Positions 1 through 5,467 of a stretch of DNA of 12,833 nt are shown here, piece by piece. Where the stretch lies: NCBI GenBank assembly GCA_900549295.1, contig URNG01000091.1, forward strand, positions 1-12,833, written 5' to 3'. The DNA comes from an uncultured Rhodocyclaceae bacterium (GTDB lineage: Bacteria > Pseudomonadota > Gammaproteobacteria > Burkholderiales > Rhodocyclaceae). The position numbers and the translations under genes are program-made. Under the pieces are notes generated by a model. It worked only from the letters and a program-made list of their open reading frames with translations. It was not told where the DNA came from and did no database searches. Position 1 is the stretch's first letter; the number at the start of each line of letters is the position of its first letter.

Positions 1-2
1 AT

Positions 3-464
3 TTGTCGAGCCCCGCGGCCTCGGGCGGGCCGCGCGGGGGGGAGCCGCTGGCGCAGAAGGAATGCCCGGCGCTCCTCTGCGCGCTGTGCGATGCCGGCTA
101 CGACGTCTGCCTGGAAACCTCAGGCGCGCTCGACATCGCCGCCGTCGACCCGCGCGTCTCCCGCATCATGGATCTCAAGGCGCCCGCTTCCGGCGAGAGC
201 GAACGCAACCTGTGGGCCAATCTGCAACACCTGACGCCGCGCGACGAGATCAAGATCATCATCGCCGACCGCGCCGACTACGACTGGGCCTGCCGGCAAC
301 TGGCGGCGCACCGTCTGGCCGAACGCTGCCCGGTGCTTTTTTCGCCCGCCCAGGGCGATCTGGAAGCCCGCCAACTCGCCGAATGGATTTTGCAGGACGG
401 TCTGCCGGTACGCTTTCAACTCCAACTGCACAAGCTCCTTTGGGGTAACATGCAGGGAAAATGA
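3..464 (+). CDS. queE: 7-carboxy-7-deazaguanine synthase QueE (3' part, 5' end outside window)
   Basis: QueE is a radical-SAM enzyme that contracts 6-carboxytetrahydropterin to 7-carboxy-7-deazaguanine in the cytoplasmic queuosine (preQ0) pathway. The C-terminal half is visible. GGEPLAQ is the SAM-binding GGEP motif. It is followed by LCDAGYDVCLETSGALD, the SRIMDLKAP stretch and the family's closing QLQLHKLLWGN, all as in Pseudomonas/betaproteobacterial QueE. The CxxxCxxC cluster motif lies upstream of the window. The ten residues before GGEP (bases 3-35) do not look like the expected YVCVT strand, and the Thr normally before GGEP is Arg. The first ~35 bases may therefore be a damaged contig edge. 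The TTG at base 3 is not a real start. The PilZ gene follows after 19 bp on the same strand. The family is sure; the extreme 5' bases are doubtful. Confidence 0.9.
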   Translation: MSSPAASGGPRGGEPLAQKECPALLCALCDAGYDVCLETSGALDIAAVDPRVSRIMDLKAPASGESERNLWANLQHLTPRDEIKIIIADRADYDWACRQLAAHRLAERCPVLFSPAQGDLEARQLAEWILQDGLPVRFQLQLHKLLWGNMQGK

Positions 465-483
465 CCTCCCTCGAGATGCTCAA

Positions 484-846
484 ATGGATCAGAACCGCCG
501 GCAATTCACCCGCATCAACTTCCGCAGTCCTGCGCGGCTGATTCTGCCCGACGGCGTGCACACCGTCGACATTTCCGATCTCTCTCTGAAAGGCGCTCTG
601 GTCAGCCCGAGCCAGCCCCTGGACGCGCAACTCGGCACCCACGGCGTCCTGCGCGTGCAACTGGACGATGCCAGCACCGAAATCCGCATGAGCGTCGCCA
701 TCGCCCATCGTGACAAAAACTACTATGGCCTCGCCTGCCGCGAAATCGACCTCGACAGCGTCACCCACCTGCGCCGCCTAGTCACCCTCAATGCCGGCGA
801 CGATGCCTTGCTGACGCGGGAAATCAGCCTGCTGTCGAGCGTTTGA
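484..846 (+). CDS. PilZ-domain protein (putative c-di-GMP receptor)
   Basis: This is a 120-residue protein made almost entirely of one PilZ domain, a cytoplasmic beta-barrel that binds cyclic-di-GMP. Both parts of the binding signature are present: R6-x3-R10 within RRQFTR near the N-terminus, and D32-x-S34-x2-G37 (DLSLKG). An intact signature predicts real ligand binding, unlike the degenerate PilZ of type IV pilus PilZ proteins. No output domain is attached, so the partner is unknown. The ATG at 484 lies 19 bp after the queE stop and has only a weak upstream GAG, so translation may be coupled to queE. A 96-bp gap containing a promoter separates it from ispB. The domain call is firm; the cellular target (motility, polysaccharide or other) is not shown by the sequence. 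Confidence 0.88.
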   Translation: MDQNRRQFTRINFRSPARLILPDGVHTVDISDLSLKGALVSPSQPLDAQLGTHGVLRVQLDDASTEIRMSVAIAHRDKNYYGLACREIDLDSVTHLRRLVTLNAGDDALLTREISLLSSV

Positions 847-879
847 CCGATGCCGCAGGCCGGTTGCCGCCGGCTTGCC

Positions 880-908
880 TTGACGCTGGCGAAACGCCTC
901 CCTAAGAT
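880..908 (+). promoter_or_regulatory. sigma70-type promoter ahead of ispB
   Basis: TTGACG (880-885) and TAAGAT (903-908) are separated by exactly 17 bp and lie 34 bp before the first possible ispB start. The -35 matches consensus at 5 of 6 positions and the -10 at 4 of 6. It probably drives ispB and, by read-through, the tRNA-Pro behind it. Confidence 0.55.
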
Positions 909-942
909 GCGCCGATTCTGAAAAAGGCCACAGGCCGTAAAT

Positions 943-1920
943 TTGCACACCGTGACTCTGGAAACACTTCATTCCCTGATCGAACCGGATATGGCCGCCG
1001 TCGACGCGGTGATCCGCCGGCAACTCCACTCCGACGTCGTCCTCATCCGCCAGGTCGCCGAATACATCATCCAGAGCGGCGGCAAGCGCATGCGCCCGGC
1101 GCTGCTCCTGCTGGCAGCCGGCGCGGTCGGTTTTCAGGGCAAGGAAAAACACGAACTGGCGGCGGTCGTCGAATTCATCCACACCGCCACGCTCCTGCAC
1201 GACGACGTGGTCGACGAATCCGAACTGCGGCGTGGCCGGGAAACCGCCAATGCCGCCTTCGGCAACGCCGCCAGCGTGCTGGTCGGCGATTTCCTGTACA
1301 CCCGCGCCTTCCAGATGATGGTCGCCGTGGACGACATGCGCGTCATGCAGATTCTGGCCAACGCCACCAACATCATCGCCGAGGGCGAAGTGCTGCAATT
1401 GATGAATTGCCACGACGCCGACGTGGACGAGGCGCGCTACCTGCAAGTCATCCGCTACAAGACGGCCAAGCTGTTCGAAGCCGCCAGTCAGTTGGGCGCG
1501 CTGCTGGGCAAGGTCGATCCCGCTACCGAACAGGCCCTCGCCGCCTACGGCATGCACCTCGGCACGGCCTTCCAATTGATCGACGACGTGCTCGACTACT
1601 CCGGCCAGGAAGCCGCCACCGGCAAGCACCTGGGCGACGATCTGGCCGAAGGCAAGCCCACCCTGCCGCTGATCTACGTCATGCAGCACGGCACCCCGGA
1701 AGAAGCCGCCTGCGTGCGCCAAGCCATTGAAAGCGGCGGGCGCGACGATTTCCCCGCCGTACTCGCCGCCATCCAGCGCAGCGGCGCCCTGCAACACGCC
1801 CGCGCCTGCGCCGAGAACGAGGCGAATCTCGCCAGAACGGTAATTTCAGCGCTGGGGGATTCAGTTTACAAAAAAGCTCTGCTAGAATTGTCAGTCTTGG
1901 CTGTCGAGCGAAACAACTAA
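943..1920 (+). CDS. ispB: octaprenyl diphosphate synthase IspB
   Basis: IspB is a trans-polyprenyl diphosphate synthase. It extends farnesyl diphosphate with isopentenyl diphosphate to the C40 side chain of ubiquinone. Numbering from the TTG at 943, the first aspartate-rich motif is D87-D-V-V-D91 followed by ESELRRG, and the second is D214-D-V-L-D218. The substrate-binding GGKRMRP lies further upstream. The residue five before the first Asp is a small Ala (A82), as expected for a long-chain product. The length of 322-325 residues is normal for IspB. The start is uncertain: TTG 943 and GTG 952 are in frame, and neither has a good ribosome-binding site. The product looks normal from about codon 5. 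It has its own promoter at 880-908, and tRNA-Pro begins 14 bp after the stop. A heptaprenyl or nonaprenyl product cannot be excluded by eye. Confidence 0.93.
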   Translation: MHTVTLETLHSLIEPDMAAVDAVIRRQLHSDVVLIRQVAEYIIQSGGKRMRPALLLLAAGAVGFQGKEKHELAAVVEFIHTATLLHDDVVDESELRRGRETANAAFGNAASVLVGDFLYTRAFQMMVAVDDMRVMQILANATNIIAEGEVLQLMNCHDADVDEARYLQVIRYKTAKLFEAASQLGALLGKVDPATEQALAAYGMHLGTAFQLIDDVLDYSGQEAATGKHLGDDLAEGKPTLPLIYVMQHGTPEEAACVRQAIESGGRDDFPAVLAAIQRSGALQHARACAENEANLARTVISALGDSVYKKALLELSVLAVERNN

Positions 1921-1934
1921 CTCAACAGCAACGT

Positions 1935-2011
1935 CGGAGTGTAGCTCAGCCTGGTAGAGCACTGCGTTCGGGACGCAGGGGCCGGAGGTTCGAATCCTCT
2001 CACTCCGACCA
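1935..2011 (+). tRNA. tRNA-Pro (anticodon CGG)
   Basis: This is a 77-nt tRNA with a perfect 7-bp acceptor stem (CGGAGTG/CACTCCG), the C1-G72 pair typical of bacterial tRNA-Pro, and an encoded CCA end. The anticodon stem CTGCG/CGCAG closes the loop TTCGGGA, so the anticodon is CGG (1969-1971), followed by the expected G37. It reads CCG codons, which are common in this high-GC genome. It starts 14 bp after ispB and is followed by a terminator at 2022-2056, so it is probably cut from an ispB transcript. Confidence 0.96.
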
Positions 2012-2021
2012 GAAACACCGG

Positions 2022-2056
2022 AAAAAGCCCTTGGTCGCCAAGGGCTTTTTCTTTTT
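2022..2056 (+). terminator. intrinsic terminator after tRNA-Pro
   Basis: An 8-bp GC-rich stem (GCCCTTGG, 2027-2034, with CCAAGGGC, 2038-2045) has a 3-nt loop. It is preceded by AAAAA and followed by TTTTTCTTTTT. It ends the ispB-tRNA-Pro unit. The remaining bases up to the next start at 2172 show no further clear structure. Confidence 0.85.
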
Positions 2057-2171
2057 CCGCGCTCTTTCTCCGCAATCGCTTTTTTCCGGCGCTTCTTGCC
2101 GCGCTTTTCTTCCCGCCCTGCTGCGGCAAGCCCCCGGCGCAGTCCGCACCCCTCCGGTAGAATCCGCTCCC

Positions 2172-3512
2172 ATGTCGCGCCGCCTGATCTATTTCATCGT
2201 ATTCATCGAAGGTTTTGCCTCGCTCGGGGCTGAAATCGTCGCGCTGCGCCGCCTGCTCCCGCACATCGGCAGTTCCATCGTCGTCACCGCGCCGACCATT
2301 GCCCTCTTCCTGCTCGCGCTGGCGCTCGGCTACGCCGCCGGGGGCCGGGTCAAGACGGCGTATCTTGGCGCCGTCGGACGCAATTTCCTGATCGCCGCGC
2401 TGCTTGCCGGCTGCGGCCTGTCGGCGATGGCGGTCGATGCGATTTTCGCCGCTTTCCCGACCGGCTTCGCCTACCTGTTGCTGGTCGGCGGCATCCTTTG
2501 CCCGATCGCCTGGCTGCTCGGCCAGACGGTGCCGATCCTGACCAACCTGATGCGCACCGAAAGCACCGGCGAAGCGAGCGGGCAGGCGCTGTTCTGGTCG
2601 ACCCTCGGCTCCTTTCTCGGCGCGCTCGGGCTGTCGCTTCTGGTCATGCAATGGCTGGGCGTCTCAGCCGCCGTGCTGCTGGTGGCCGCGGCGCTGCTGG
2701 CCGGTCTGCCGGTGCTCGCCAAACGGCGGCGGCGCGCCGTTCTGATCGCGCTGGCGGCACTGATCCCCGTTATCGCCACCAACCTGCCCGCAAGCCTGGT
2801 AACCGATACCGCCTACGCCGAATACAAGGTCGAAGCGCTCACCCGCAAAGGCGACGTGGACGCCCGCGCATTCTGGGTCAACAAATCGCTGGCCTCGCTG
2901 ACCGACGCCTCGACGCCGCCCCAAACCACCCGTTACATCGCCCACCTGCGCAACATCCTCATCGAAGAACTCGATTTCCGCGATCGTGACGTGCTGGTGC
3001 TTGGCGCCGGCGGTTTCACGCTGGCCCAGGACGAGCCGCGCAACCGCTACACCTACGTGGACATCGACCCGGCCATCCGCGCCATCGCCGAGGAACATTT
3101 CCTGCGCCAGTCCGCCGTCGGCGAATTCATCGTCGATGACGCCCGCCGCTTCATCACCACCACCGAACGCCGCTTCGATGCCGTCGTAGTCGACGTCTAC
3201 AGTTCGCACACGGCGATCCCCGGCCATCTCGTCACCCGCGAATTCTGGGCCGGCACGCGCCGCGTCCTCAAGCCGGATGGCGTCGTGCTCGCCAACCTGA
3301 TCCTCGACGGCAAGCTCGAATCGCCTTACGCGCGCAATCTGCTGGCCACGGTGGAATCCGTCTTTGGCCGCTGCGCCATCGACGTGCTGCACAAGGGCAA
3401 GCCCATCGCCAACGTCGAACTGACCTGCTTCGCCAGCAGCCAGCCGAACGCGGCACGCATCTACGTCGATGAAAAGAACCGGGTCGATCTCGACCGCATT
3501 CTGAGCGACTGA
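2172..3512 (+). CDS. membrane-anchored spermidine-synthase-like methyltransferase-fold protein
   Basis: The protein has 446 residues from ATG 2172. The open frame runs further upstream, but that stretch crosses the terminator and is rejected. The N-terminal half is hydrophobic, with about six membrane segments (roughly 5-27, 36-57, 71-93, 98-122, 143-180 as one or two, 189-206). A soluble C-terminal half follows. It carries the aminopropyltransferase/spermidine-synthase fold: AEYKV near 217, a nucleotide-binding VLVLGAGG at 274-281, YVDIDP at 295-300, DDARRF at 322-327 and VVDVYSSHTAIPGHL near 339-353. In true spermidine synthases the last motif holds a catalytic Asp (D-x-[ST]-D-P). Here it reads DVYSSH, so polyamine synthesis is doubtful, and fused membrane/SpeE-like proteins generally have no proven reaction. 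TAGAAT lies 8 bp before the ATG with no good -35 and no Shine-Dalgarno, so a short leader or leaderless mRNA is possible. The gene converges on tRNA-Lys. Confidence 0.8.
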   Translation: MSRRLIYFIVFIEGFASLGAEIVALRRLLPHIGSSIVVTAPTIALFLLALALGYAAGGRVKTAYLGAVGRNFLIAALLAGCGLSAMAVDAIFAAFPTGFAYLLLVGGILCPIAWLLGQTVPILTNLMRTESTGEASGQALFWSTLGSFLGALGLSLLVMQWLGVSAAVLLVAAALLAGLPVLAKRRRRAVLIALAALIPVIATNLPASLVTDTAYAEYKVEALTRKGDVDARAFWVNKSLASLTDASTPPQTTRYIAHLRNILIEELDFRDRDVLVLGAGGFTLAQDEPRNRYTYVDIDPAIRAIAEEHFLRQSAVGEFIVDDARRFITTTERRFDAVVVDVYSSHTAIPGHLVTREFWAGTRRVLKPDGVVLANLILDGKLESPYARNLLATVESVFGRCAIDVLHKGKPIANVELTCFASSQPNAARIYVDEKNRVDLDRILSD

Positions 3513-3524
3513 AAGCTGAAATGG

Positions 3525-3559
3525 AAAAAGCCGCCAAGTCAGAAACTTGGCGGCTTTTC
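3525..3559. terminator. bidirectional terminator between convergent units
   Basis: A 13-bp perfect stem, AAAAGCCGCCAAG (3526-3538) with CTTGGCGGCTTTT (3546-3558), has a 7-nt loop. T runs follow the stem on both strands. It can stop the spermidine-synthase-like gene on plus and tRNA-Lys on minus, which lies only 6 bp away. Confidence 0.87.
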
Positions 3560-3564
3560 GTATC

Positions 3565-3640
3565 TGGTAGGCCGTGTAGGGGTCGAACCTACGACCAACG
3601 GATTAAGAGTCCGCTGCTCTACCAACTGAGCTAACGACCC
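3565..3640 (-). tRNA. tRNA-Lys (anticodon CTT)
   Basis: This is a 76-nt tRNA read on the minus strand, starting GGGTCGTTAGCTCAG at 3640 and ending with an encoded CCA. The anticodon loop is CTCTTAA, so the anticodon is CTT, reading AAG. The T arm GTAGG/CCTAC is intact. The acceptor stem pairs GGGTCGT with ACGGCCT, which gives G-T wobbles at 1-72 and 4-69 where E. coli tRNA-Lys has Watson-Crick pairs. The D arm and variable loop look normal, so it is called functional. It has its own promoter upstream (3691-3719) and a terminator directly behind. Confidence 0.93.
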
Positions 3641-3690
3641 AGATTTTTCGTACCGGCTGCGAAAACCGCCGACCAGCAGGAAAGGCTGCG

Positions 3691-3719
3691 ATTTTACGGA
3701 TTGACGCGGCGCACGTCAA
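3691..3719 (-). promoter_or_regulatory. sigma70-type promoter for tRNA-Lys, overlapped by an inverted repeat
   Basis: On the minus strand TTGACG (3714-3719) and TAAAAT (3691-3696) are 17 bp apart, close to consensus in both boxes. The -10 ends about 50 bp before the tRNA 5' end. The -35 lies in an inverted repeat, ATTGACG (3700-3706) with CGTCAAT (3714-3720), separated by 7 bp. This could be an operator or chance. No protein gene lies between the promoter and the tRNA. Confidence 0.6.
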
Positions 3720-3773
3720 TATTTCCCGCCCATTTTTTATCCGGCCGATTTGCAGCGCCCGCCTGGGCAAGAC

Positions 3774-4637
3774 TCAGCGGAACACCACCGTCTTGTTGCC
3801 ATGCACCAGCACGCGGTCTTCCAGGTGGTAGCGCAGGCCGCGCGCCAGCACGGTTTTCTCGATGTCCTTGCCGTAGCGCACCATGTCCTCCGGCGCATCG
3901 GAATGGTCGATGCGGATCACGTCCTGCTCGATGATCGGACCGGCGTCGAGTTCGCTGGTGACGTAGTGGCAGGTCGCCCCGATCAACTTGACGCCGCGCT
4001 CGTAAGCCTGATGGTAGGGCTTGGCCCCGACGAAGCTGGGCAGGAAGCTGTGGTGAATGTTGATGATGCGCCCGGCCAGCGCATCGCACAGTTCCGGCGA
4101 CAGAATCTGCATGTAGCGCGCCAGCACCATAGTGTCGCCGCGCACGTCGTCGAAGATACGGGCGATTTCGGCGTAGGCCGCGGCCTTGTTGTCCTTGTTC
4201 ACCGGCACGTGGATGAAGGGAATGCCGTGCCACTCGATGAAACCCTTGAACGTGTCGTGGTTCGAAATGACGCAGGGAATCTCGATGTCCAGTTCCTTCG
4301 ACTGCCAGCGCGCCAGCAGGTCGTAGAGGCAATGCTCCTGCCTGGACACCATGACCACGACGCGCTTTTTCACGGCGCTGTCGGCGATCCGCCACTCCAT
4401 CGACAGCGGATCGGCAACCTCCGTCCTGAACCGCTCGCGGAATTCGGCGAGCAGGAAAGGCAGCGAATCGGCCTTGATCTCGATGCGCATGAAATAGCGC
4501 CCGGTCACTTCGTCGGCGTGAAAGCTCGATTCGAGAATCCAGCCGCCATGCTCGGCGATGAAGCCGGTAACGCGGGCGATGATACCGACCTGATCGGGGC
4601 AGGAAGCGGAAAGGGTGTAGAAGCGGTCGCGGTGCAT
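3774..4637 (-). CDS. purU: formyltetrahydrofolate deformylase PurU
   Basis: PurU hydrolyses 10-formyltetrahydrofolate to tetrahydrofolate and formate in the cytoplasm, balancing one-carbon folate pools and feeding formate to PurT. The 287-residue protein has the standard order: an N-terminal ACT regulatory domain (about 6-85, beginning YTLSASCPDQVGIIARVTGF), then a formyl-transferase fold (about 90-285). Active-site residues appear as N193-x-H195-H196 in INIHHSFLP and D231 in ELDAGPII. The C-terminus is the usual NKTVVFR. Length and motifs are complete. The ATG at 4637 is preceded by no strong Shine-Dalgarno. It lies about 98 bp downstream of thrH on the same strand, with a palindromic repeat between them, so co-transcription is possible but unproven. 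I see no clear terminator between its stop and the tRNA-Lys promoter. Confidence 0.96.
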   Translation of the reverse strand: MHRDRFYTLSASCPDQVGIIARVTGFIAEHGGWILESSFHADEVTGRYFMRIEIKADSLPFLLAEFRERFRTEVADPLSMEWRIADSAVKKRVVVMVSRQEHCLYDLLARWQSKELDIEIPCVISNHDTFKGFIEWHGIPFIHVPVNKDNKAAAYAEIARIFDDVRGDTMVLARYMQILSPELCDALAGRIINIHHSFLPSFVGAKPYHQAYERGVKLIGATCHYVTSELDAGPIIEQDVIRIDHSDAPEDMVRYGKDIEKTVLARGLRYHLEDRVLVHGNKTVVFR

Positions 4638-4661
4638 GGTGGCCGATGCTTGATGAGTTGA

Positions 4662-4706
4662 CTAGCCCCCTCGGGGGACGGTGAGCGTAGCGCGCGGGAG
4701 TGGTGC
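4662..4706. repeat. REP-like intergenic palindrome
   Basis: In the thrH-purU gap the sequence has CCCCC (4666-4670) facing GGGGG (4673-4677), followed by GAGCGTAGCGCGCGGGAG. I recognise this CCCCTCGGGG plus GAGCGTAGCG layout as a frequent intergenic repeat of betaproteobacteria. A second hairpin, CCGCAAG/CTTGCGG, lies beside it just after the thrH stop (about 4711-4727). There is no T run, so a role as intrinsic terminator is unlikely. Confidence 0.5.
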
Positions 4707-4735
4707 AGATGGCCGCAAGACTTGCGGTCGCGCCA

Positions 4736-5344
4736 TCAGGCGCGGGCGAAAGCCTTGTCGATTTCAGCGCGCAGCGCGGCGTAGTCGCGCACCACCGGAT
4801 ATTGCGGGAATTCGCGGATGACGTTTTCCGGCGGGTGGAACAGGATGCCGCCGTGCGCTTCGCCGAGCATGGCGGTGTCGTTGTAGGAATCGCCCGCCGC
4901 CACCGTCTTGAACTTCAGTTCCTTGAAACGCTTGACGGCTTCCTGCTTCTGGTTCGACATGCGCAGGTGGTAATTCACCAGCATGCCGTCGGCGTCGGCT
5001 TCCAGCGAGTGGCAGAACAGCGTCGGCCAGCCCAACTGGCGCATCAGCGGGTGGGCGAATTCGTAAAAGGTGTCGGAGAGGATGACGACTTGGTAATCCT
5101 CGCGCAGCTTGTCGAGAAACTCGCGCGCGCCGGGCATCGGCCCCATCTCGCCAATCACCTTCTGAATGTCCGGCAGGCCGAGCTTCTTCTCGCGCAGGAT
5201 GTTCAGGCGGTAGGTCATCAGCGTGTCGTAATTCGGCTCGTCGCGCGTCGTCCGCTTGAGTTCCGGAATGCCGGTGCGCTCGGCGAATTCGATCCAGATT
5301 TCGGGAACCAGCACCCCTTCGAGGTCAAGACAGACGATTTGCAC
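4736..5344 (-). CDS. thrH: ThrH-type HAD phosphatase (phosphoserine phosphatase / homoserine phosphotransferase)
   Basis: The 202-residue protein closely follows Pseudomonas ThrH, which has phosphoserine phosphatase activity and can move phosphate from phosphoserine to homoserine. HAD motifs are present: D7-L-E9-G-V (nucleophile Asp7), S90-D-T in VVILSDTFYEF, K133 in NQK, and GDSYND at 151-156 with D152 and D156 for Mg2+. As in the known family, the second acid of motif I is Glu. The start is a GTG (5342-5344), supported by GGGAG on the minus strand (5352-5356) 7 nt upstream. A TAGAAT hexamer on minus (5386-5391) may be a -10, but no matching -35 is seen. The gene is divergent from the GAF-ATPase gene. 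Which reaction dominates in this host cannot be read from the sequence. Confidence 0.93.
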   Translation of the reverse strand: MQIVCLDLEGVLVPEIWIEFAERTGIPELKRTTRDEPNYDTLMTYRLNILREKKLGLPDIQKVIGEMGPMPGAREFLDKLREDYQVVILSDTFYEFAHPLMRQLGWPTLFCHSLEADADGMLVNYHLRMSNQKQEAVKRFKELKFKTVAAGDSYNDTAMLGEAHGGILFHPPENVIREFPQYPVVRDYAALRAEIDKAFARA

Positions 5345-5467
5345 GGCAACACTCCCAGAAATGACGCATGACGCGGAAAGGGCGGATTCTAACCGAAGGC
5401 AGGAAGCTGCGCGCCGGCCGACAATGCCAGAAAGCGTTTAATATTGCGAAGATGGCATGAGGTAAAC

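Noticed and set aside
778..1797. Long minus-strand open frame (339 codons) opposite ispB
   Set aside because: It lies opposite a clear IspB gene and its composition (rich in Gly, Ala, Val, Asp, Gln, His) is typical of antisense frames in high-GC DNA; no domain is recognisable.
1935..2011. tRNA-Pro as an integration site for a mobile element
   Set aside because: No integrase and no repeated 3' tRNA end is visible; the following gene looks like normal backbone in composition.
2031..2171. Upstream extension of the spermidine-synthase-like gene
   Set aside because: The extension begins inside the terminator after tRNA-Pro; the ATG at 2172 gives a sensible N-terminal membrane segment.
3750..4661. 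Plus-strand open frame of 303 codons opposite purU
   Set aside because: PurU on the minus strand is complete with all motifs; the plus frame has no recognisable domain and the usual antisense composition.
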